DNA from: Deltaproteobacteria bacterium
Lineage (GTDB): Bacteria > Myxococcota_A > Polyangia > Polyangiales > Houyiibacteriaceae
NCBI GenBank assembly: GCA_017644045.1
Contig: JAEPMI010000007.1
Location: 372,001 to 436,000 of the forward strand
DNA length: 64,000 nucleotides
Direction: 5' to 3'
Shown: piece by piece, positions 36,000-43,673 of the stretch
Layout: every line of letters starts with the position of its first letter
Position numbering within the stretch: position 1 is the first letter of the stretch
Translations under genes and position numbers: made by a program
Notes under the pieces: generated by a model
Seen by the model: the letters and a program-made list of their open reading frames with translations, nothing else
What the model was told of the DNA's origin: nothing
The model's database searches: none

Positions 36000-36512
36000 G
36001 TGCGTATCTACAGCGGAAAAATCCCCACCATGTCCGAAGAGCTCCTACGAGCGTTGACGGCGGACGGGGACATCGAGATCGAATCCGAAGAGGAAGTCCG
36101 ACTCGACTTCGAGGCCGTCTTCAAGGAGTACGTCCGCCGCGATCGGCGCGTCCTGGACGAGGCCAAGGGCCGGATGGAGCGGGAGGGCCTGAGCTACGGC
36201 GTCCTCGGCAAGATCAAGTCCCAGGTCGCCCGCGACATGGGCTTCCCGGGCCGGGACGAGCAGCTCCCGTACCTGGTCGAGCAGGTCATGACCATGCTCT
36301 TCCACAGCAACAACGTGGTCGAGGTCTACGGCGAAGATCACGTGCTGCGGAAGAAGATCACCACGATCATCAAGCGGCACACGAACCTCGAAGACGACCT
36401 CGACAAGGAGGTTCGCTCGAAGATCAAGAACCTCTCCGAGGGCACCGCCAGCTTCGAGATCGAGTACGAGAAGGTCATGGAGCAGATCAAGCGCCGCAAG
36501 GGCCTTTCGTAG
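36000..36512 (+). CDS. DUF507 family protein
   Basis: A 170-residue cytoplasmic protein of the DUF507 family, conserved in deltaproteobacteria and related phyla, function unknown. The family's N-terminal pattern RIYSGKIP is present, followed by VRLDFEAVFKEYVRRDRRVL and the C-terminal motif LEDDLDKEVRSKIKNLSEGT, usual for the family. The GTG at 36000 is chosen because it gives the family start (M-R-I-Y-S-G-K) and has GGAGG six bases upstream. That Shine-Dalgarno sequence can pair with CCTCC at about 35980, so translation may be modulated by a small hairpin. A three-hairpin repeat follows the stop. Confidence 0.88.
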   Translation: MRIYSGKIPTMSEELLRALTADGDIEIESEEEVRLDFEAVFKEYVRRDRRVLDEAKGRMEREGLSYGVLGKIKSQVARDMGFPGRDEQLPYLVEQVMTMLFHSNNVVEVYGEDHVLRKKITTIIKRHTNLEDDLDKEVRSKIKNLSEGTASFEIEYEKVMEQIKRRKGLS

Positions 36513-36519
36513 TTCCCTT

Positions 36520-36603
36520 GGAGGGTCTTCGAAAGACCCTCCCGCTTCGCCTCGGCGGAGCCTCGGACTCGCTCCCTCCCAAACGGGCGTTCGTTCCGAA
36601 CGC
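36520..36603. repeat. Three-hairpin intergenic repeat, copy 2
   Basis: Hairpin A: GGAGGGTCTT / AAGACCCTCC around CGA (36520-36542). Region B keeps GGC-GGA-GCC at its core but the outer pairs are broken. Then GGACTCGCTCCCTCCCAAACGG, nearly the same as in copy 1, and hairpin C: GCGTTCG / CGAACGC around TTC (36587-36603). Stem sequences differ from copy 1 while pairing in A and C is preserved. Confidence 0.75.
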
Positions 36604-36699
36604 TGAGCTCTTCGTGCTGGCCTGTTCGTCGCTCGCCTTGCGGCCACGTGGTCTGCTCGGGGCTGTGACGGAGCGCAGCCCGTTCTGCCACCGTCATGT

Positions 36700-36705
36700 T
36701 ACTAA
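36700..36705 (+). promoter_or_regulatory. -10-like box TACTAA, leaderless start for yicC
   Basis: TACTAA ends six bases before GTG 36712, the start codon supported by the conserved YicC N-terminus. Confidence 0.4.
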
Positions 36706-36711
36706 GCCGGC

Positions 36712-37596
36712 GTGCGGAGCATGACCGGCTACGGGATCGCGCGGCGGGATCTGCCCGGGGTCGCGACACGCCTGACCATCGACGTGCGCGCGCTCAACCA
36801 TCGCTTCCTGGACGTCCGAACGCGGACCAGCGCCGAGCTGCAGGAGCACATCGCGGCGCTCGAGTCGATCGTCCGCAAGCGGCTGCACCGGGGGCGCGTC
36901 GAGATCGGCGTGAAGCTCACCGGTCGCGGGCTCGAGGGGCCCGCCACCCTCGACACCGAGCGCGCCAAGAGCGCGTACACGGAGCTCTGCGCGATGCGTG
37001 ACGAGCTCGCGCCCGACGAGCCGGTCCCACTCTCGTTGCTCGCGTCGGTACCCGACCTCTATCGCCGCGGCGAGTCCATCGAGCCGGACGCGCTCCGAGA
37101 GCTCGCGCTCGACGCACTCGAATCGGCCTGCGACCAGCTCGAGACCATGCGTCTGCGCGAAGGTCAAAACCTCGCCCAGGATCTCTCGAATCGCCTCGAG
37201 GCCATCCGCGCGCGGACCGCGCAGCTCCATGTGCTCTGCCCGAACCTGGTCGACGGTCACCGCGAGAAGATGCGCGAGCGCATCCGAAAGCTCCTCGACG
37301 AGCAGGGCATGAGCCTCGACGAGGGCCGCCTCGAGCACGAGGTCGCCCTCTACGCCGACAAGGCGGACGTGGCCGAAGAGCTCGCTCGCCTGCGCAGCCA
37401 CTGCGACCAGTTCGTCGACCTGATGCAGAGCACCGGGCCGACTCACGGACGGAAGCTCGACTTCCTGCTCCAGGAGATGGCCCGCGAGGTGAACACCATC
37501 GGGTCCAAGATCTCCGACGCCGACATCACCCGGCTGGTGGTCGAGATGAAGGCGGACGTGGAGCGTATGCGCGAGCAGGCCCAGAACATCCTCTGA
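36712..37596 (+). CDS. yicC: YicC family endoribonuclease
   Basis: A 294-residue protein of the YicC/YloC family. GTG 36712 gives the characteristic N-terminus M-R-S-M-T-G-Y-G, followed by IDVRALNHRFLDVRTRT, and the C-terminal DUF1732 part with LDEGRLEHEVALYADKADVAEEL and GRKLDFLLQEMAREVNTIGSK, all diagnostic. YicC proteins have been shown to act as endoribonucleases. It is followed after seven bases by gmk, as in many bacteria (yicC-gmk). Confidence 0.94.
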   Translation: MRSMTGYGIARRDLPGVATRLTIDVRALNHRFLDVRTRTSAELQEHIAALESIVRKRLHRGRVEIGVKLTGRGLEGPATLDTERAKSAYTELCAMRDELAPDEPVPLSLLASVPDLYRRGESIEPDALRELALDALESACDQLETMRLREGQNLAQDLSNRLEAIRARTAQLHVLCPNLVDGHREKMRERIRKLLDEQGMSLDEGRLEHEVALYADKADVAEELARLRSHCDQFVDLMQSTGPTHGRKLDFLLQEMAREVNTIGSKISDADITRLVVEMKADVERMREQAQNIL

Positions 37597-37603
37597 CCGA
37601 CCG

Positions 37604-38224
37604 ATGACCCAGACCGAACCGCTCCTGTTGATCCTCAGCTCGCCCTCGGGGGCCGGCAAGACCACGCTCACCCAGCGCCTCCTCCAGGAGAAGGGGCTGG
37701 GCATGACCTTCAGCGTGTCGCTGACCACCCGCTCGCCGCGACCAAACGAGGTGGACGGGCAGGACTACCACTTCGTCGACCGCGAGACGTTCATCGCCCG
37801 GCGCGACGCGGGCGAGCTCGCCGAGTGGGCCGAGGTGCACGGCAACCTCTACGGCACCGCCACTTCCGAGATCGACCGCGCGCGCGAAGCCGACGCTCGA
37901 GCGTTGCTCTTCGACGTGGACTACCAGGGCGCGCGCCAGATCAAGGCCAAGCTCCCGCAGGCCGTCGGCGTGTTCATCCTGCCGCCGTCGATGAGCGAGC
38001 TGCGCAAGCGCCTCGAGGGTCGCGGCACCGAGTCGCCCGAGTCGCTGAGCCGACGCTTCGCCAAGGCGCAGGAGGAGATCGAACACTACCCCTTCTTCGA
38101 CTACCTCGTGCTCAACGACGACCTCCAGAAGGCGCTCGCCGAGTTGAAGGGCATCATTCACGCCGAGCTCTGCCGGCGACCGCGGCTGGCCCCGCGCGCC
38201 GAGGCGTTGCTGCGAAGCGAATGA
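37604..38224 (+). CDS. gmk: Guanylate kinase
   Basis: A 206-residue nucleoside monophosphate kinase converting GMP to GDP with ATP. P-loop SSPSGAGKTTL near the N-terminus, GMP-binding segment SVSLTTRSPRPNEVDGQDYHF, then GNLYGTATSEID and FDVDYQGARQIKA, and the lid RRFAKAQEEIEHYPFFDY are all present. Length is normal (E. coli 207). It lies in the yicC-gmk pair and its stop overlaps the next gene by four bases. Confidence 0.96.
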   Translation: MTQTEPLLLILSSPSGAGKTTLTQRLLQEKGLGMTFSVSLTTRSPRPNEVDGQDYHFVDRETFIARRDAGELAEWAEVHGNLYGTATSEIDRAREADARALLFDVDYQGARQIKAKLPQAVGVFILPPSMSELRKRLEGRGTESPESLSRRFAKAQEEIEHYPFFDYLVLNDDLQKALAELKGIIHAELCRRPRLAPRAEALLRSE

Positions 38225-40005
38225 GCGCGCGCCACGCTGGGCTGGCGCCGCTCGCCCTGGCGCTCCTGCTCGCGCCTCCCGCGGCCGCGCAGCCGGCCGC
38301 GCCGGGCTTCGCGGAGTCGGCGCCGCTGGTGGTCGCGCTCGACGACGACGACGACGACGAAGACGGCACTCCGGACCGCGAGGCCGACGCCCCGCCCGCC
38401 TTCGACTTCGGCACGCTCCAGCTCACCGGCACCGGCTGGGCGACCCTCGCGACCCCGCCCGGACTGCGGGTCTTCCGTGGGCGGACCGCGCTCGGTCCCG
38501 ACGCACGCATCGCGCTCCCGGTCGAGCTGAAGGTCCAAGGCCGCGCGCTCGGCGAGCACACGCTGCACCTCCGGGGTCACGGTGCGGATGCCCAGCGAAC
38601 CGTCCGCGTGGTCGGCCTCCATTTCGAGAGCGGCGAGGGCCGAATCGACGCCCGAACCGGCGCCCTTCGACCCTCGCTGCAGATCCCCAACGACGCCACG
38701 CTCCCTCGCGATCCGCTAGCGGAACGGAGCGGCGACCCGGCGGCCTTCCGCGTGGTCGTGGCCGACCCCGAGCTCGAAGGCGACGAAGCACGCGCCTTGC
38801 TCCGGGCCATCGACGCCAACGGACGCCACGCCCGGCTCCCGCTCCGCATGCATGCGCGCGGCGACGGGACCCACGTGAGCCCCTGGCTGCGTTTGGTCAC
38901 CGACGCGCTCGATGCGACCGCGCCCGGAGTCGAGGGACGGCTGCTGCATGTCTCGCTCCGAGACGTGGTCGAGCTCGACTACCACGGCGCCACGCAGAGC
39001 CTTCGGGTCGGACGCCCGGGCGACGAGGACGGAGCGCTCGCCGCGCGACGAGTGAGCGTCGACGTGCACGTCCTGCGCGAGGGTGGCCGTCCGGTGGTCG
39101 GCCGCGACCCCGCTCAGGCTCGCGCGTGGGCGCGCGAGCAGCTCGTGATCGCCAGCGAGGTCTGGGCCCAGTGCCTGGTGGACTTCGAGGCGCGCGCCAT
39201 CACCGTCCACGATCCTGCGCCGCCGGCGGTGCTCTCGTTCGGTGAGCCCGAGGGCTTCATCGCCGCGGGTGGCTCGGTCCGCTTCGTCGCGGGCGAGACC
39301 ACCATCGGCCCAGTCGCGATCGCGGCCGGCGCCGAGCCCCTCGACGCGGCCTTGGTCGTCGCGCGAGCGCTGCGCGAAGCCGACTTCGACGCGACCGTCA
39401 CGCTGAACCCGCGCGCCAGCTACGCCGCGCGCCCGACCGCGGACGTGCTCGTCCGCCGCGACGGACGCCCGGTCGCGCTGCGAGCAGTCGAGGGCCAGCC
39501 GCTCACCGACGACCGACGACTCCGCGTGCGCATCCCCGAGGTGGATCTCGTCGGCGGTCTCGAGGAGTTCGACAACCGAAACGCCGCGGGCGGGTCGCTC
39601 GAGGAGCGAGCCCTCGTCCTCCCCACGCGCGATGGCGACCCAGCGACGATCGACCTCTACGTCGTCAACCGGTTCGAGGGCCGAACGCGCCAGGGCGAGG
39701 CCTTCATCGAAGCCGACCACGGCGCGCTCGTGAACACGGTCATCCTCGACCGCCGCGGCCTCGAGCAGCAACGCACCGCCTTCACCCAGGCGCACGAGAT
39801 CGGCCACGTGCTGCTCGACCAACCCTTCCACCCGGACGACGTCGGCGACCCGGTCCCCTGGCGCCTCATGAGCGCCGGCGCCGCCGACCCGACCCTGCGT
39901 GGCCCGCGACGCCTCACCGCCGAGGAGTGCGCCCGCGCCCGCGACCGCTCCGGCGTGAACGCCCGCCCCACGCTGCTCCAGCGACACCCCGGCCGCGGCC
40001 GCTAG
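38221..40005 (+). CDS. Exported HExxH putative metalloprotease
   Basis: A 594-residue protein with a signal peptide (to about PPAAAQ), a poly-Asp stretch shortly after it (about 40-46), a long beta-rich region, and near the C-terminus the zinc-binding HEIGH in TQAHEIGHVLLDQPFHPDD. The third His is eight residues after the second, which is not the metzincin spacing (HExxHxxGxxH), so the family is unclear. The ATG 38221 overlaps gmk by four bases. The C-terminal part RGPRRLTAEECARARD may form the capping helix. Probably periplasmic or secreted; substrate unknown. Confidence 0.75.
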   Translation: MSARHAGLAPLALALLLAPPAAAQPAAPGFAESAPLVVALDDDDDDEDGTPDREADAPPAFDFGTLQLTGTGWATLATPPGLRVFRGRTALGPDARIALPVELKVQGRALGEHTLHLRGHGADAQRTVRVVGLHFESGEGRIDARTGALRPSLQIPNDATLPRDPLAERSGDPAAFRVVVADPELEGDEARALLRAIDANGRHARLPLRMHARGDGTHVSPWLRLVTDALDATAPGVEGRLLHVSLRDVVELDYHGATQSLRVGRPGDEDGALAARRVSVDVHVLREGGRPVVGRDPAQARAWAREQLVIASEVWAQCLVDFEARAITVHDPAPPAVLSFGEPEGFIAAGGSVRFVAGETTIGPVAIAAGAEPLDAALVVARALREADFDATVTLNPRASYAARPTADVLVRRDGRPVALRAVEGQPLTDDRRLRVRIPEVDLVGGLEEFDNRNAAGGSLEERALVLPTRDGDPATIDLYVVNRFEGRTRQGEAFIEADHGALVNTVILDRRGLEQQRTAFTQAHEIGHVLLDQPFHPDDVGDPVPWRLMSAGAADPTLRGPRRLTAEECARARDRSGVNARPTLLQRHPGRGR

Positions 40006-40024
40006 AACGGTTCACTGCCTACTC

Positions 40025-40042
40025 GTGCACGTGCACGTGCAC
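40025..40042. repeat. GTGCAC hexamer array, locus 2 (downstream of four-helix-bundle gene)
   Basis: Three perfect GTGCAC units followed by GATTTC, 36 bp beyond the stop of the four-helix-bundle gene on its 3' side and 20 bp after the metalloprotease stop. Confidence 0.7.
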
Positions 40043-40077
40043 GATTTCATGAACGGGTCGGAGTGAGCTGAGGGGAC

Positions 40078-40413
40078 TCAACACATCTTCGACAGCATCG
40101 ACACCGTCCGGACCAGCAGTCTCTTCCCCTCCGCGTGGGTATCCGAGTCACACAGCCCGGTGACTTGCAGCGCGTCGAGCAACGCCCCGCACTCCATGGC
40201 GGGCCCGCGGGAGTAGCCGTAGAAGCGAGCGCGGTCTCGAGCGCCACGCTTGCCCGTCCCCTCCGCAATGTTGAGTGGAACGGAGAGAGACGCCCGCCGG
40301 AGTTGATCCGTCAGACTGGCGTTCCCGCGCGGCAGGCTCTCGATGATTCGATGGGCGAGCGCGAGGAACTCGATGGCGACGTGGTAGACGTCGAGACGTT
40401 CGTGGTCGAGCAT
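40078..40413 (-). CDS. Four-helix-bundle protein (S23 / Avd-like, TIGR02436)
   Basis: A 111-residue protein of the S23 / 23S rRNA intervening-sequence four-helix-bundle family, structurally related to the Avd accessory protein of diversity-generating retroelements. Family landmarks: ERLDVYHVAIEFLALAHRI, then SLTDQLRRASLSVPLNIAEGTGK (split here for length: SLTDQLRRA, SVPLNIAEGTGK) and RDRARFYGYSRGPAMECGALL. ATG 40413 gives the family start; the open frame continues upstream through a hairpin and the hexamer array. No reverse transcriptase or rRNA gene is near. The gene is bracketed by GTGCAC arrays on both sides, suggesting a mobile or repeat-associated cassette. Confidence 0.85.
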   Translation of the reverse strand: MLDHERLDVYHVAIEFLALAHRIIESLPRGNASLTDQLRRASLSVPLNIAEGTGKRGARDRARFYGYSRGPAMECGALLDALQVTGLCDSDTHAEGKRLLVRTVSMLSKMC

Positions 40414-40466
40414 GTGCTCGTTTCGGTCGCCGGGGGCATGAGTTGCGTTCCTGGGCCGGCCATCGC

Positions 40467-40490
40467 CGAGAGGCCCACTTCGGCCTCTCG
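40467..40490. other. Hairpin upstream of four-helix-bundle gene
   Basis: CGAGAGGCC and GGCCTCTCG pair perfectly around a six-base loop, between the upstream hexamer array and the start codon at 40413. It may be a structured leader of the transcript. Confidence 0.55.
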
Positions 40491-40497
40491 CTCGATC

Positions 40498-40527
40498 GTG
40501 CACGTGCACGAGTACGAGTACGTGCAC
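40498..40527. repeat. GTGCAC-type hexamer array, locus 3 (upstream of four-helix-bundle gene)
   Basis: Five units: GTGCAC, GTGCAC, GAGTAC, GAGTAC, GTGCAC, followed by GAAAGC, very like the GAAATC that follows locus 1. Confidence 0.7.
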
Positions 40528-40609
40528 GAAAGCTGGGCGCTCTGCACCGTGGTGAGATGGTCGGCGGCATCTGGTCGACGTGCTGCTGCTGTCGAGCCGG
40601 TGTCGACAG

Positions 40610-41986
40610 CTAGAACATCTTGGCGATGGCGCCGGCGAGTGCCTGGACCGGGATCAGCTCGACGCCCTCTTTCTCATCCGGGTTGAGTGTGTTCGCGTTG
40701 GCCTTCGGGAGCACGATCCGGCGGAAGCCGAGCTTGCGGGCTTCGGCGATGCGGGCGCCGGGGCGGGGGACGGCTCGAACCTCGCCGGCGAGACCGACTT
40801 CACCAAAGGCGACGGTCTCGGGGTCCATGGGGACGTCCTTGAGGCTCGACACCACCGCGAGCGCGAGCGGGAGGTCGAGGGCGCGCTCGGTCGCGCGAAC
40901 GCCGCCGGTGGCGCTCGCGAAGACGTCGCGGTCGAGAATGCGCATGCGGGCGCGGCGCTCGAGGACCGCGAGCAGGATCGCGAGCCGGTTTCCATCCACG
41001 CCGGTGACCACGCGGCGTGGCGCGCCGTAGGCCGCGGGCGCGACGAGCGCCTGGAGCTCCACGAGCATCGGACGCGTGGCCTCGGCGATCGGCGCGACGA
41101 CCGAGCCGCTGGTCGCGTCGGGGCGCTCCGCGAGAAAGAGAGCGCTCGGGTCGGGGACCTCGCGCAGACCGACACCGGCCATCTCGAAGATGCCGATCTC
41201 CTGGGCCGGACCGAAGCGATTCTTGTTGGCGCGCACGATGCGGAACGCGTGGGTCGGATCGCCCTCGAACGCGAGCACGGTGTCGACGAGGTGCTCGAGC
41301 ACCTTCGGGCCGGCGATGGTGCCGTCCTTGGTCACGTGGCCGATGAGGAAGAGCGCGATGCGGCGACGCTTGGCGAGATCGATGAGCCGGCTGGCCACCG
41401 AGCGGAGCTGGGTGACGCTGCCGGGGGCGTTGCTGAGCTCGGAGTCGCGGAGCGTCTGGATCGAATCGATGACCGCCACGGTCGGCGACCCGTCGATGAG
41501 CGCGTTCTCCGCGTCCTGCAGCTCCGTGGTCGCCAGGATGTGCACGTCGAGCGCGCCCGGAGCGTCGAGGCGCCGGGCACGGAGGGCGACCTGGGACGCC
41601 GACTCCTCACCGGTCACGTAGAGCACCTCGTTGCCGGCCTGGCTGAGCGCGGCGAGCGCCTGCATCAGGAGGGTCGACTTGCCGATGCCCGGATCGCCGC
41701 CGAGCAGGATGACGCCGCCGCGGACCGGGCCGCCGCCGAGGGCCCGATCGAGCTCGCCGATGCCGGTGGGCAGCCGCTCCGCGTCTTCGAGGTCCACCTC
41801 GCGGAGCGGGCGCGCCTTCGAGGTCCCGCCGCTCCGCTCCTTGCTGGCCTGGGTGGGCGCCGCCTTGGCCTCATCGACGCTGTTCCACTCGCCGCAGGTC
41901 CCGCAGCGGCCGACCCACCGCGCGTGGGCGGCGCCACAGGCGCTGCACTCGTAGGCCACCTTCTTCTTCTTCTTTTTCGTCGCCAC
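40610..41986 (-). CDS. radA: DNA repair protein RadA
   Basis: A 458-residue RecA-like ATPase that promotes branch migration of recombination intermediates. N-terminal C4 zinc finger (CSACGAAHARWVGRCGTCGE; Cys pairs four apart), Walker A GGDPGIGKSTLLMQ, the RadA-specific KNRFG motif (RANKNRFGPAQEIGIFEM), and a C-terminal Lon-protease-like domain (about 290-458) with FGEVGLAGEVRAVPRP. Poly-Lys N-terminus (MATKKKKKKVAYE). Length is as in E. coli RadA (460). It is divergent from the monooxygenase gene; the 196 bp on its 3' side holds the hexamer array and hairpin described separately. Confidence 0.96.
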   Translation of the reverse strand: MATKKKKKKVAYECSACGAAHARWVGRCGTCGEWNSVDEAKAAPTQASKERSGGTSKARPLREVDLEDAERLPTGIGELDRALGGGPVRGGVILLGGDPGIGKSTLLMQALAALSQAGNEVLYVTGEESASQVALRARRLDAPGALDVHILATTELQDAENALIDGSPTVAVIDSIQTLRDSELSNAPGSVTQLRSVASRLIDLAKRRRIALFLIGHVTKDGTIAGPKVLEHLVDTVLAFEGDPTHAFRIVRANKNRFGPAQEIGIFEMAGVGLREVPDPSALFLAERPDATSGSVVAPIAEATRPMLVELQALVAPAAYGAPRRVVTGVDGNRLAILLAVLERRARMRILDRDVFASATGGVRATERALDLPLALAVVSSLKDVPMDPETVAFGEVGLAGEVRAVPRPGARIAEARKLGFRRIVLPKANANTLNPDEKEGVELIPVQALAGAIAKMF

Positions 41987-42045
41987 GGCGGTCCTTATCG
42001 CACGCCGCCGCGACGGTTGCGTGCGGCGCTCGAAAGGAGCGGCTG

Positions 42046-42101
42046 TTGACTCCCGTTCAATAGCGGATCAGTGTGTCGGCCGACTATTGAACTGGGTTCA
42101 A
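42046..42101 (+). promoter_or_regulatory. Two TTGAAC-N3-GTTCAA-type operators before monooxygenase gene
   Basis: A perfect 15-bp palindrome TTGAAC-TGG-GTTCAA lies at 42087-42101; a related copy TTGACT-CCC-GTTCAA lies at 42046-42060. Their centres are 41 bp apart, about four helical turns. The outer arms also form GTTCAATAG / CTATTGAAC (42055-42063, 42084-42092). Palindromes of this kind are typical TetR-family sites. They lie 49 bp before the monooxygenase ATG. Confidence 0.6.
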
Positions 42102-42149
42102 CGGGCCGCCGTGGACCCGAGCCGCAGCGGAAGCGAGGATGGAGGAGCG

Positions 42150-43673
42150 ATGAGCAACGAGGAACTGATCGTCATCGTCGGCAGCGGCTTCGCCGGCCTG
42201 GGGATGGGCATCCGACTGAAGGAAGCCGGCATCCCCTTCGTGATCCTCGAGCGTGGCGACGAGGTCGGCGGCACCTGGCGCGACAACCACTATCCCGGCG
42301 CCGCCTGCGACGTGCAGTCGCACCTCTACTCGTTCTCCTTCGAGCCGAACCCGCGCTGGTCGCGGATGTTCGCCGAGCAGCCCGAGATCCAGGCCTACCT
42401 GGTCCACTGCGCCGACGCCTACGGCCTGCGCCCGCACATCCGCCTCGGCCGGAAGGCGACCTCCGCGACCTTCGACGAGCGCGCGGGCCAGTGGACCATC
42501 GAGGCGACCCACGAGGGCCAGACCGAGACCTACCGCGGCCGCGCGTTCGTCTCCGGCTGCGGCGCCCTGAGCCGCCCCGCGATCCCGACGCTTCCCGGGC
42601 TGGAGCGCTTCGAAGGCGAGCGGTGGCACTCGGCCGAGTGGCGCCACGACGTCGACCTCTCGCAGAAGCGCGTCGCCGTGATCGGCACGGGCGCCAGCGC
42701 GATCCAGTTCGTGCCCCAGCTCCAGACGCAGGCCGCGCACGTCGACCTCTACCAGCGCACCCCACCATGGATCCTGCCGAAGCCGGACCGCGCCATCGGC
42801 CTGCGCGAGCAGGCCCTCTACGAGCGGGTGCCCGCCGCGCAGTGGCTCGTTCGCCAGGCCATCTACTGGCAGCTCGAGCCACGGGTCACCGCCTTCGCGA
42901 TCAGCCCGAAGGTGATGCAGGTCGCGCAGGTCTTCGCCAAGCGCCACCTCTACCAGCAGGTGAAGGATCTCGGGCTCCGCGCGAAGCTGCTCCCGGACTA
43001 CACCATCGGTTGCAAGCGCATCCTCATCAGCAACGACTACTACCCGGCGCTCACCCAGCCGAACGTCTCCCTCGTGACCTCGGGCGTCCGCGAGATCTGT
43101 GAGCGTTCCATCGTCACGGCCGACGGCACCGAGCACCCCTGCGACGTCATCGTCTTCGGCACCGGCTTCCATGCCGCCGAGGAGGTGGCGCCCTTCCCCG
43201 TCCGTGGCCTCGACGGTCAATCCCTGAACGACGCGTGGCGGGCCGAGGGCGCGGAGGCCTACAAGGGCTCGACCGTCCACGGCTTCCCGAGCTTCTTCAT
43301 GATCCCCGGGCCCAACACCGGCCTCGGCCACAGCTCGATGGTCTTCATGATCGAGACGCAGATCGCCCACGCGATGAAGGCCATCCGGCACATGCGCCGC
43401 GAGAAGCTGCGCTACCTGGACGTTCGGCCCGAGGTCCAGGCGCGCTACAACCGCGCGCTCCAGAAGCGGCTGGCCAAGACCGTGTGGGCCTCCGGTTGCA
43501 GCAGCTGGTACCAGACCGCCAGCGGCAAGAACACGACGCTCTGGCCCGGCTTCACCTTCGAGTTCCGGCTGCGCGCGGCGCGCTTCGACCCGAAGGACTA
43601 CCGCGGCGCACCGCGGGTGCAGGCCACCCGCGCGCACCGGGATGCGGCCAGCGCGGTGGCGCCGGCCGAGTAG
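42150..43673 (+). CDS. Flavin-containing monooxygenase, Baeyer-Villiger type
   Basis: A 507-residue FAD/NADPH monooxygenase. First Rossmann motif VGSGFAGLGMG at the N-terminus, GGTWRDNHYPGAACDVQS typical of class B flavoprotein monooxygenases, a Baeyer-Villiger fingerprint-like FEGERWHSAEWRHD (usual FxGxxxHxxxWP/D), and the second Rossmann motif VIGTGASAIQFVP. These enzymes insert oxygen into ketones or oxidise heteroatoms. ATG 42150 has a perfect GGAGGAG Shine-Dalgarno site. No regulator gene is adjacent, but two palindromic operators precede the gene, so a TetR-type repressor elsewhere probably controls it in response to substrate. Confidence 0.9.
   Translation: MSNEELIVIVGSGFAGLGMGIRLKEAGIPFVILERGDEVGGTWRDNHYPGAACDVQSHLYSFSFEPNPRWSRMFAEQPEIQAYLVHCADAYGLRPHIRLGRKATSATFDERAGQWTIEATHEGQTETYRGRAFVSGCGALSRPAIPTLPGLERFEGERWHSAEWRHDVDLSQKRVAVIGTGASAIQFVPQLQTQAAHVDLYQRTPPWILPKPDRAIGLREQALYERVPAAQWLVRQAIYWQLEPRVTAFAISPKVMQVAQVFAKRHLYQQVKDLGLRAKLLPDYTIGCKRILISNDYYPALTQPNVSLVTSGVREICERSIVTADGTEHPCDVIVFGTGFHAAEEVAPFPVRGLDGQSLNDAWRAEGAEAYKGSTVHGFPSFFMIPGPNTGLGHSSMVFMIETQIAHAMKAIRHMRREKLRYLDVRPEVQARYNRALQKRLAKTVWASGCSSWYQTASGKNTTLWPGFTFEFRLRAARFDPKDYRGAPRVQATRAHRDAASAVAPAE

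Noticed and set aside
40025-40527. Possible diversity-generating retroelement
   Set aside because: The four-helix-bundle protein is related to Avd, but there is no reverse transcriptase and no template/variable repeat pair in the window.
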